From assembly GCA_030626465.1 (NCBI GenBank), contig DAOUOU010000179.1, forward strand, positions 1 through 5,422: a stretch of 5,422 bases of DNA. The letters run 5' to 3'. The notes under the pieces were generated by a model. It saw only the letters and a list, made by a program, of their open reading frames with translations. It was not told the DNA's origin and did not search any database. Below, in pieces: positions 1-5,422 of this stretch; position 1 is the first letter of the stretch, and each line of letters begins with the position of its first letter. Position numbers and translations under genes: made by a program. The DNA is from Bacteroidales bacterium (GTDB taxonomy: Bacteria; Bacteroidota; Bacteroidia; Bacteroidales; UBA10428).

Positions 1-57
1 AGCAATATTCATGATTACGCCATCGCTGCAACTATTGAAGCAGTGAAGCCCAAATAA
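1..57 (+). CDS. C-terminal end of an unidentified protein (partial, 5' end outside window)
   Basis: Reading from base 1 gives 18 sense codons and a TAA stop at 55-57. The tail contains HDYAIAATIEAVKPK. It is followed 28 bases later by an intrinsic terminator on the same strand, which supports a real gene end. Too little is present to recognise a family, and no function is offered. The Ala/Ile-rich tail followed by a Lys-Pro-Lys end would suit the last helix of a soluble enzyme, but that is only an impression. The frame could be fortuitous; the terminator is the main argument that it is not. Confidence 0.6.
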   Translation, partial: SNIHDYAIAATIEAVKPK

Positions 58-85
58 AAGAATGCTAAGAGACGACAGGAAGAAG

Positions 86-110
86 CCGTTAAATTTTTTA
101 ACGGTTTTTT
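86..110 (+). terminator. Intrinsic terminator of the upstream partial gene
   Basis: An 8-bp perfect stem, CCGTTAAA (86-93) with TTTAACGG (97-104), has a 3-base loop and is followed directly by six T (105-110) and then more AT-rich sequence. The A residues before the stem can extend the pairing into the T tract. It lies 28 bases after the stop codon at 57. It separates the upstream gene from the propeller gene at 265, so that gene probably has its own promoter. Confidence 0.85.
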
Positions 111-199
111 ATTTATATCATGTTCAGGTAAGAAATATAAAACTGTATGTTTTGAATGCATTTCAAAAAAGCAATAATATACTCATAAGTATTTTCCAA

Positions 200-207
200 T
201 TTCTTTG
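200..207 (+). promoter_or_regulatory. Possible Bacteroidota -7 box for the propeller gene
   Basis: TTTCTTTG matches the Bacteroidota -7 consensus TAnnTTTG except for T in place of A at the second base. It sits 57 bases before the ATG at 265, within a promoter-sized gap that follows a terminator. No TTTG-like -33 box is visible at the expected 19-21 base distance, so the call is weak. A second, imperfect candidate (TATGTTTTG, one base too long) lies at 146-154. Confidence 0.25.
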
Positions 208-264
208 TACGCAACAACATTAATAACTAACTTTTAAAACATCTTTAACCAAAATACAAGTACG

Positions 265-2286
265 ATGAAAAAATGTATTGCAGTTGCAATTTTAATTTTT
301 GCTCTTCTCCAGGTATATGGTGAAAGGTCTCCGGCCTGGAAAGCAAGTTTTGACAGTCCTGTCAACTGGCAAAAGCTTACGAACCTCGGTTATCTTATTG
401 TCAGTACTGATAAGGCATTGTATGGGATCAATCCTGAAACCGGTGATATTCTCTGGGAAAACGCTGCCTTAGCATCTATCTCTGAAAAAACGTATGAGCA
501 AGTTCGGGGAACGCAGTTTTTCTCCATAACAGTGGGTGGTGAGATCTCGGATATTTTTATTATCAATCCGATAGACGGAAAGGTTCTGTTCAATTCAGAA
601 AAAGAAGGAATTGCCGCAGTATTAAGTAAGCATCCGCTGGGCCAGGCAGGAAGATTGCTTATTGTGGGCACCAAAAAAGGTAAACTTTCTGCAACCTTGT
701 TGATGTACGATATCAATACGGGAGAGCAGTTGTGGATGAACGAAGACTTGTTTAAAGTAAAGAAAAGTACTGAGGGAAAAAGTGGTTTAGGGGCTTTTAT
801 GACAGACCTTTCATCAGCTGTCGAAACAATGGCTAATATACAGGCTCTTACTGCAGAACCTCTGGAAGTTGATAAGGAGACATTATTGCTGGCACATCCA
901 AGGTATATAATTTCAATCAATGCCCTCACAGGCGTTGAGAACTGGAAAACGGAAATAACTCCCGCAAAATATGCTGAACTTGCTATAACAGAGGCATCTC
1001 CGGGGGTGGTATTCGCTTCCGTACAGACTGAACAAACATCTCAATCGACCTCTACCAGCAAACCCGTTACAACCTATTATAACCTTACTTATGCATTCGA
1101 CCTGAAAGATGGCAAAGAGATCTGGGCTAAGCCATACAAAGCCAAAGGACAGCTCAATACAATGATATTCGATCAGCGGGGACTAATAATCTGTCCCTTC
1201 TTAGCCAAACCTTTTATTAATCTGGTTGATTATGCTACCGGCACGGGCAAGTGGGGTAAGAAAGGAAAAGGAACAAAAATAAAGGGAGCCCTGGTAAGTT
1301 ATATTGAAATTGATGGCGATTATCTGATGACAACCGCATTTGACAATGCCTGGAACAATGCCGCTGAAGAGTATTATTTAAACATACTTGATGTGGAGAC
1401 AGGATTGTTGAAATACGAAAAGTATGAAAAACTTAAAGGTAATCTGAGAAAATCAGAATTGCTTGATAAAGGATTGTTGTACGTTACAAGCCGTGAAATT
1501 AATATTCTGGATATCAACACGGGTGAAAACGTGCTGCCAAAACCTGTAGTTGCTGCCAAACCACTGGATCCGGACAATTATGATCCGCTGATACACGGAT
1601 TGCCTTTTGCCGAGAACAATGAAATACTTGTTGCCTATTCTTCGAAAGACAGACAAGTATATCGTATTGACAAGGGAGCGGCAACATTAACCCAGATCAC
1701 AAAGGAACAAATAGATTTTGAGGAGAAAGAAAGGCCCTCAACAGTTGAATTAACAGAAGGCGGTGTTTTATTGATTTCTGATCAGAATATCATGAAACTT
1801 GACTGGGATGGAAATCAGGTATATCATAGTTATTTTCCTTCTCCCCAGCAGTCGGGAATTATGAAAGCCATGCATATCGCCAATGCTGTCAGGGCTGCCA
1901 CCATTGCAACAGCTGCCAGTGCCTATGCAGGTGCTTTTGCGGGTGTAGCAATGGAGACCGACGACCAGTCTACAAAGGAAATGACAGGAGAACTGGCAGG
2001 CGGATTCGGGGATCTGGCCGTAGAAGGCTTTTCAGTTGCCGATTCTGAGATGAACAAAGTGATGAAACGATTTAAAGCTTCTGCCCAAAGTCCCGATTTT
2101 GTATTTATTCTTTCGGAGTACGAAAAAAAGACGTATGGTATTCTTCAGGTTAGCAAGGCAACAGGTAAGCAAATTGAGCTAATTGGTCTTGGAAAAGAAA
2201 AGGAGCCCAGTTATGAAGTTGATCAGGTTTACAATTATATTTATTTCAGGACAAATCCGAATGAAATAGTCTGCTACCAGTTTTAG
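265..2286 (+). CDS. Exported PQQ-like beta-propeller repeat protein
   Basis: This 673-residue protein has a short signal peptide (Lys2-Lys3, hydrophobic core about 5-17, likely cleavage near Gly19). The mature part carries repeated motifs of the PQQ/BamB propeller type, where a strand runs into an acidic or Asn residue, T-G and then an aromatic: YGINPETGDILW (53-64), YDINTGEQLW (148-157), ISINALTGVENW (216-227), AFDLKDGKEIW (277-287), VDYATGTGKW (321-330), LDVETG (375-380) and LDINTG (415-420). Two stretches do not fit the propeller: about 165-200, and an Ala-rich, probably helical segment at about 531-605. The repeat signature is shared by PQQ dehydrogenases and by scaffold proteins such as BamB. 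I see no haem motif or recognisable dehydrogenase active site, so a structural or binding role is as likely as catalysis. The start is the ATG at 265, since the signal peptide begins right there, with an A-rich leader before it as is common in Bacteroidota. Terminators on both sides suggest a single-gene transcript. Substrate and partners are unknown. Confidence 0.88.
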   Translation: MKKCIAVAILIFALLQVYGERSPAWKASFDSPVNWQKLTNLGYLIVSTDKALYGINPETGDILWENAALASISEKTYEQVRGTQFFSITVGGEISDIFIINPIDGKVLFNSEKEGIAAVLSKHPLGQAGRLLIVGTKKGKLSATLLMYDINTGEQLWMNEDLFKVKKSTEGKSGLGAFMTDLSSAVETMANIQALTAEPLEVDKETLLLAHPRYIISINALTGVENWKTEITPAKYAELAITEASPGVVFASVQTEQTSQSTSTSKPVTTYYNLTYAFDLKDGKEIWAKPYKAKGQLNTMIFDQRGLIICPFLAKPFINLVDYATGTGKWGKKGKGTKIKGALVSYIEIDGDYLMTTAFDNAWNNAAEEYYLNILDVETGLLKYEKYEKLKGNLRKSELLDKGLLYVTSREINILDINTGENVLPKPVVAAKPLDPDNYDPLIHGLPFAENNEILVAYSSKDRQVYRIDKGAATLTQITKEQIDFEEKERPSTVELTEGGVLLISDQNIMKLDWDGNQVYHSYFPSPQQSGIMKAMHIANAVRAATIATAASAYAGAFAGVAMETDDQSTKEMTGELAGGFGDLAVEGFSVADSEMNKVMKRFKASAQSPDFVFILSEYEKKTYGILQVSKATGKQIELIGLGKEKEPSYEVDQVYNYIYFRTNPNEIVCYQF

Positions 2287-2304
2287 CTGTTCGAAGAAAT
2301 GAAG

Positions 2305-2328
2305 AAACCGGCATTTGCCGGTTTTTTT
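2305..2328 (+). terminator. Intrinsic terminator of the propeller gene
   Basis: The stem AAACCGGCA (2305-2313) pairs with TGCCGGTTT (2316-2324), with the GC-rich core ACCGGC/GCCGGT, and runs into seven T (2322-2328). It begins 19 bases after the stop at 2284-2286. In the other direction it lies 30 bases beyond the end of the minus-strand unit. The minus-strand copy is followed only by an interrupted pyrimidine stretch (TTTCTTCATTTCTTC), so it could serve both converging transcripts but should be stronger on the plus strand. Confidence 0.88.
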
Positions 2329-2357
2329 ATGCGTTTATAATCATCTGTGGTGAGTGA

Positions 2358-3755
2358 TTATTCACTGATTGAATCATTACCTCCGCTATCCATTGTAACT
2401 GTGTCAACAGGGTGAATAGTTGCAGGAACTTCCAGAATATATACAGGTTGCGAGGTAAGATCCTCAATTCCTTCTTCATCTCCCTGGCCAACACGTTCAA
2501 CAAACAAATGCAAAATCATCGATTCTTTCCAGAGCTCCGTATCGTAGGATGGCTCCCAGCTATCTACCGGGAAATCCGTTAAGTCGTAAACCAGCCACAC
2601 ATCATTGTTTATATCAGGAGAAAAATTCAATGACACTTTATTGCCTCTTTCTTTGTCTCTGTATACGATATAGACTTTTAAAGAGTCGTTTGTGTCATCA
2701 ATCATTATCTGAGGTCTTGATACAGGTATTTTTTTTGTTCCGCCTCCACTTAGCGAGAATGGCGTTTTTCGCTTTGATACCTGTTTCGTTTTCCAGCCTT
2801 CATCATCAAGATATACCATACGATACTGCGGAATGTCTGTACCGACAGGTCTCCAATAGGAAACAATATAGGGTCGTCCATACGAATCGGCATACATGGA
2901 TGTCTGGTTGATCAACTCACTTCTTTGCGGGATGATACAGGCATATTCTGCAGTAGTGGCGGTAATTGGCAGAGCATACTCTTTGCCTTCTGAATTTTGC
3001 CAGCTTATGCCTCCATCTTTTGATTTTGCGTAACAAATGTCATGATTTGTTGCCACATCCCAGCTTTCTCTCCATACCCACGAAAGGTGAATGCTTCCTT
3101 TATTATCGACGAAAGTTTGCCAATAGGCATTTCTTTGTCCTTCGCCATCGATCAGAAAATCGTGAACCCGTTTCCAGGATTTTTTCGAAGGACTGTACCT
3201 GTTTACTACCATGTTTCCACTGCCTGACTCACCGTGGCGGAAAAAAAACAAAAGATCGCCGGATGGTAATTTATGAAATTCAGGATAACTTACCAGGTCT
3301 TCATAAGAACCAACCATGCTAAGTTTACCGGTAAGTTGCAGCGAACCCGGCCTAATGCTTCTGCAATAGTGCAATGGGCTGTTATGATGATTCCATGCCA
3401 TATGCAGGCAGCCTTCACCATCAACCATTATGCTTATTGAACAGTGGGCATCGTTGATGTTTCCCGTATAGGGTGTTTGCTTGATTTCCCAGTTCGTCGA
3501 ACCGAGATCTCTTCTGGCAAGAACAACATGACCAGTTGAATCATAGAAAGCAGCATACTGAATACCTTCAAAACTCACTACAGAATTTTTTCTGAAAATC
3601 ACAGCATTCACGGAATTCTTTGCCCAGCCAGAACCTATTTGCGACAGTTGAGCATATGTGCCTGTATTACAACCAATAATAAGAAACAAAAAAAAATTAA
3701 ACAATCCATTTCTCATATGCTGATTCAATACAGTCCCTTTAATCAAAGTTTTCAT
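2358..3755 (-). CDS. Exported BNR_4-family beta-propeller protein, possible polysaccharide lyase or related glycan-active enzyme
   Basis: The 465-residue product begins with a signal sequence. The N-terminal Lys/Arg region is unusually long if the ATG at 3755 is used. A second ATG at 3716 (Met14) gives a more compact signal peptide, and IIGC (26-29) is an acceptable lipobox; cleavage after Ala35 is the non-lipoprotein alternative. The body matches the BNR_4 type of seven-bladed propeller as I know it: GWAKNSVNAVIFRKNS (43-58), NDAHCSISIMVDGEGCLHMA (101-120), WNHHNSPLHYCRS (121-133), YPEF (157-160), DGEGQRNAYWQ (203-213), a canonical Asp-box SKDGGISW (245-252), and TAEYACIIPQ with INQTSM (268-287). 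Relatives of this fold include ulvan lyases (PL24/PL25) and enzymes cleaving rhamnose-glucuronate linkages (GH145/PL42). His104 and His124, 20 residues apart, are candidate catalytic residues by analogy. A classical sialidase is unlikely: there is one clear Asp-box and I see no arginine-triad context. The frame overlaps the end of the GH88 gene by 17 bases (or leaves 22 with the inner start), indicating co-transcription. The product is presumably periplasmic or surface-located. Fold is fairly sure; exact activity is not. Confidence 0.87.
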   Translation of the reverse strand: MKTLIKGTVLNQHMRNGLFNFFLFLIIGCNTGTYAQLSQIGSGWAKNSVNAVIFRKNSVVSFEGIQYAAFYDSTGHVVLARRDLGSTNWEIKQTPYTGNINDAHCSISIMVDGEGCLHMAWNHHNSPLHYCRSIRPGSLQLTGKLSMVGSYEDLVSYPEFHKLPSGDLLFFFRHGESGSGNMVVNRYSPSKKSWKRVHDFLIDGEGQRNAYWQTFVDNKGSIHLSWVWRESWDVATNHDICYAKSKDGGISWQNSEGKEYALPITATTAEYACIIPQRSELINQTSMYADSYGRPYIVSYWRPVGTDIPQYRMVYLDDEGWKTKQVSKRKTPFSLSGGGTKKIPVSRPQIMIDDTNDSLKVYIVYRDKERGNKVSLNFSPDINNDVWLVYDLTDFPVDSWEPSYDTELWKESMILHLFVERVGQGDEEGIEDLTSQPVYILEVPATIHPVDTVTMDSGGNDSISE

Positions 3756-4956
3756 TTTGTTCGAAGTTTCTAAGCCTAAGCAAAGCTTCTACAAAGTAGT
3801 AATCAGCATAGATCAACGGAACATCCATTTCATGGTTCTCAGGATAGCTTCCAACAGAGTGTTTCAGAACAAAAAAATTGTTCTCACCGGGATGAGCCAT
3901 GTATCTGTGACTGCTTAAGCGGATCAGTATTTTTTTGGCAGTAGAGTAGTATTCTTCTTTTCCTGTATGCTCAGCCAATTCAAGCAGGGCAGAGGCAAAG
4001 ATGGCAGTAGCCGATGCATCGCGATAAGTTTGAAGGGAAGATGGTGCATTATGGTCCCAATTGAATACCAGTTCCGGAGGTAGCTTATTCATATTGTATC
4101 GTGCCATCTGTTCTGCCGCCTTCAGGTATGTTGTATCCCGGGTATATCTATAACACATGATATAACCATAAACTCCCCATGCTTGTCCGCGTGCCCATGC
4201 ACTTGAATCGGAAAAACCCTGATGCGTCAGTTTCCTGATTGCTTTGCCTGTCAGGGTATCATAATCAACCACATGAAAAGTGCTGTAATCATCACGAAAA
4301 TGATTAGTAAGGGTTGTATTCGCATGTCTTATTGCAATATCCCGGTAATTTGTATCTCCTGTTACCAGTGTTGCCTCAAATAACATTTCAAGGTTCATCA
4401 TATTGTCGATAATAACGGGATACTGCCATCGATCCTCTCCCCAGTCCCAGCTTTTTATACACCCCACCTTTGAATTGAATCTGCTAACCAAAGAGTTAGT
4501 AGCTTCGATAAGAACTTCCTTATACATTTCTTCGCCGGTTATCCTGTATGCTTTGCCGAAGGTATTATTGAAAATGAAACCCAGGTCGTGTGTTGACTTA
4601 TCGAAGCAATGATCAGCAAACATTCGTTGAAATTCGATGGCGCTTTCTTTCCAATTCTCTTCAGAGCTTACCTGGTACATCAGCCAGCAGATCCCTGGCC
4701 AGAACCCTTCTGTCCAGTCCAATCCCTTACTGATCCAGCGGGTATTACCATTGCTATCGACCGACCGTGGAATAGCTTGCTGTGCGGAAGCTTCAATCTG
4801 CATCAGCTTCAGCTGCTTTTGAACCTGATTTAGTGTTTCATCGGGAGAAAAGTCTTTTTTATTACAAGAAATAAGAGTGATAATTCCGCTTATCAAGAAA
4901 CAGGGTAAGAACCTTATAAAATATTTTTTTTGCATGATTGCAGTAAATCTAATCAT
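3739..4956 (-). CDS. Glycoside hydrolase family 88 lipoprotein (unsaturated glucuronyl/uronyl hydrolase)
   Basis: The product is a 405-residue GH88 enzyme with an (alpha/alpha)6 barrel. Such enzymes remove a 4,5-unsaturated uronic acid from the non-reducing end of oligosaccharides produced by polysaccharide lyases, by hydrating the double bond. Family blocks in order are PRSVD and LDWTEGFWPGICWLMY (63-67, 79-94), THDLGFIFNNTFGKAYRITG (122-141), IKSWDWGEDRWQYPVIIDNM (167-186), FHVVDYD (227-233), HQGFSDSSAWARGQAWGVYG (245-264) and DVPLIYADYYFVEALLRL (378-395). Asp124 and Asp184 align by motif and spacing with Asp88 and Asp149 of the Bacillus GL1 enzyme. His228, Arg256 and Trp260 match its His193, Arg221 and Trp225, so it should be active. 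A lipobox LISC (28-31) predicts a lipid-anchored protein. The ATG at 4935 (Met8, MQKKYF) gives the more normal signal peptide and may be the true start. It is the first gene of the minus-strand pair, with the BNR_4 gene directly behind it. The substrate (glycosaminoglycan-, ulvan-, gellan- or xanthan-type) cannot be told from sequence. Confidence 0.93.
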   Translation of the reverse strand: MIRFTAIMQKKYFIRFLPCFLISGIITLISCNKKDFSPDETLNQVQKQLKLMQIEASAQQAIPRSVDSNGNTRWISKGLDWTEGFWPGICWLMYQVSSEENWKESAIEFQRMFADHCFDKSTHDLGFIFNNTFGKAYRITGEEMYKEVLIEATNSLVSRFNSKVGCIKSWDWGEDRWQYPVIIDNMMNLEMLFEATLVTGDTNYRDIAIRHANTTLTNHFRDDYSTFHVVDYDTLTGKAIRKLTHQGFSDSSAWARGQAWGVYGYIMCYRYTRDTTYLKAAEQMARYNMNKLPPELVFNWDHNAPSSLQTYRDASATAIFASALLELAEHTGKEEYYSTAKKILIRLSSHRYMAHPGENNFFVLKHSVGSYPENHEMDVPLIYADYYFVEALLRLRNFEQNENFD

Positions 4957-5001
4957 TCCGGAAGAAATTATACTATTAAAATTTCAATAAGAGAATAGTA
5001 T

Positions 5002-5032
5002 TTAGTTATAATAAATATTTCAACTATTTTTG
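5002..5032 (+). promoter_or_regulatory. Bacteroidota-type promoter for the GH5 remnant
   Basis: The -7 box TATTTTTG (5025-5032) is a perfect match to TAnnTTTG. A -33 box TTAG (5002-5005) matches TTTG in three of four bases, with a 19-base spacer. Transcription would start near 5038, leaving about 90 bases of leader before the ATG at 5126. This rules out the longer in-frame reading that would begin with TTG at 5030, inside the -7 box. No equally good promoter was found for the divergent minus-strand unit in this AT-rich gap. Confidence 0.6.
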
Positions 5033-5045
5033 AAACCTTTTCAAA
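5029..5045. promoter_or_regulatory. Palindrome over the transcription start, possible operator
   Basis: TTTGAAA (5029-5035), CCT, TTTCAAA (5039-5045) is a perfect 7-bp inverted repeat with a 3-base spacer. It overlaps the end of the -7 box and the expected start site. A further TTTCAA half-site lies at 5018-5023. The placement would suit a repressor site, or a weak hairpin at the start of the transcript. In DNA this AT-rich such a repeat can occur by chance. Confidence 0.3.
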
Positions 5046-5110
5046 GATTTGCGAGCAGACAATTTTGGCTATCCATTAAACCAAAACATAAAAGTATATA
5101 CTATAGTAAG

Positions 5111-5117
5111 AAGGAGG
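5111..5117 (+). promoter_or_regulatory. Strong Shine-Dalgarno that fixes the start at 5126
   Basis: AAGGAGG lies 8 bases before the ATG at 5126, ideal spacing. Bacteroidota genes seldom carry such a strong site, and none is visible before the other starts in this window. It shows that the signal-peptide Met at 5126 is the start, rather than any upstream in-frame codon. Confidence 0.75.
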
Positions 5118-5125
5118 GAAATAAC

Positions 5126-5422
5126 ATGCATAAGAGAATTTTCAATCTGCTGAGTATTATAATAATTGTTACTCAGATAGCTACAGCGCAAACTCTCCCC
5201 GGTTTTAGGGTCAATGGCCGCCATTTGTATGATAAATGTGGTGAAAGAGTAATTTTACGGGGTCTGAGTAATCCGAATATCTGGTTCGAAACGAGTGGGT
5301 TTACCGCTGATTGTTGGCGAATTCTCTCAAATGCATGGCGATTGCAGTACGAATGAAATAACAACTGAAAACTCTATTGCTTACAAAACCATTATCAGGG
5401 AATGCCAGGAAAATAAGATAGG
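5126..5422 (+). pseudogene. GH5-family glycosidase remnant with internal deletion and frameshift (3' end outside window)
   Basis: From the ATG at 5126 the frame reads a signal peptide (Lys3-Arg4, Ile-rich core 11-15, likely cleavage near ATA, 19-21). It continues into the start of a secreted GH5 catalytic domain: GFRVNGRHLYDKCGERVILR (26-45) and GLSNPNIWFE (46-55). After that the frame loses resemblance and stops at TGA 5354-5356, giving only 76 residues. In the +1 frame, open from 5268 to the window end, GLPLIVGEFSQMHGD appears from 5298, followed by a segment with YKTIIRECQENKIG near the end. This is the beta-7 strand region of a GH5 enzyme, with the nucleophile Glu codon at 5319-5321. The two parts normally lie well over 100 residues apart. 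The region between, including the Asn-Glu acid/base motif, is missing, with the junction at about 5288-5303. Related intact enzymes are cellulases, mannanases and similar endo-glycosidases; which one is not decidable. The product should be inactive. An assembly error at this point is the main alternative. Confidence 0.8.

Noticed and set aside
390..929. A 179-codon open frame on the minus strand inside the propeller gene
   Set aside because: It is fully antisense to a gene with clear propeller repeats and a signal peptide. Its translation shows no recognisable motif.
2549..3322. Open frames of about 60-120 codons on the plus strand opposite the BNR_4 gene
   Set aside because: They are shadows of the BNR_4 coding sequence, overlap one another in different frames, and have Cys/His/Leu-rich translations typical of antisense frames.
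2358..3755. Classical sialidase
   Set aside because: Only one clear Asp-box is present and no FRIP-like N-terminal motif or arginine triad is visible. The sequence blocks fit the BNR_4 type better.
4403..4833. Plus-strand open frames of 61-74 codons opposite the GH88 gene
   Set aside because: They lie antisense to well-conserved GH88 blocks, without a ribosome binding site or family resemblance.
5030..5125. N-terminal extension of the GH5 remnant starting at TTG 5030
   Set aside because: The codon lies inside the -7 promoter box, the extension lacks similarity to anything, and the strong Shine-Dalgarno and signal peptide point to ATG 5126.
5288..5356. Programmed frameshift joining the two GH5 frames
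   Set aside because: A frameshift alone would not account for the absence of most of the barrel between the N-terminal landmark and the nucleophile strand; deletion or misassembly is needed.

Overview
The window looks like a piece of a Bacteroidota chromosome, perhaps from an environmental or gut polysaccharide degrader. Three things suggest this: moderately AT-rich DNA, exported proteins with short Lys/Arg-started signal peptides or lipoboxes, and a perfect Bacteroidota -7 promoter box (TATTTTTG) at 5025-5032. The carbohydrate-active gene content also fits. The species cannot be told from the sequence.

Layout, left to right. Positions 1-57 are the last 18 codons and stop of an unidentified + strand gene, followed by a clear intrinsic terminator (86-110). 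After a short leader region comes one large + strand gene (265-2286). It encodes an exported protein built on PQQ-type beta-propeller repeats, with two helical, non-propeller stretches, and it is closed by a second intrinsic terminator (2305-2328). This gene converges with a two-gene minus-strand unit transcribed from about 4960 down to 2358. The first gene is a lipoprotein of glycoside hydrolase family GH88 (unsaturated uronyl hydrolase). The second is an exported BNR_4-type beta-propeller protein, the fold class that contains several polysaccharide lyases. An AT-rich divergent region (4957-5125) separates this unit from a rightward gene with a textbook promoter, a strong Shine-Dalgarno sequence and a signal peptide. 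That gene starts as a GH5 glycosidase but is broken: the N-terminal strand of the barrel is joined almost directly, in a different reading frame, to the segment carrying the GH5 nucleophile (PLIVGEF), so most of the catalytic domain is absent.

How the genes fit together (inference). The BNR_4 protein and the GH88 enzyme are plausible successive steps in degrading a uronic-acid-containing glycan. A beta-eliminating lyase, if the BNR_4 protein is one, would leave a 4,5-unsaturated uronic acid at the new non-reducing end, and GH88 would remove it. The neighbouring GH5 remnant suggests that the locus was, or elsewhere still is, part of a larger polysaccharide utilisation locus. No SusC/SusD pair, regulator, sulfatase or transporter lies in this window. 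The propeller gene at 265-2286 is separated by terminators on both sides and shows no link to the glycan genes.

The most noteworthy items are the internally deleted GH5 gene with intact expression signals, and the uncharacterised BNR_4/GH88 pair with a conserved-looking histidine pair in the BNR_4 protein. I saw no CRISPR array, transposase, tRNA or rRNA. No entirely new system is demonstrated by the sequence.
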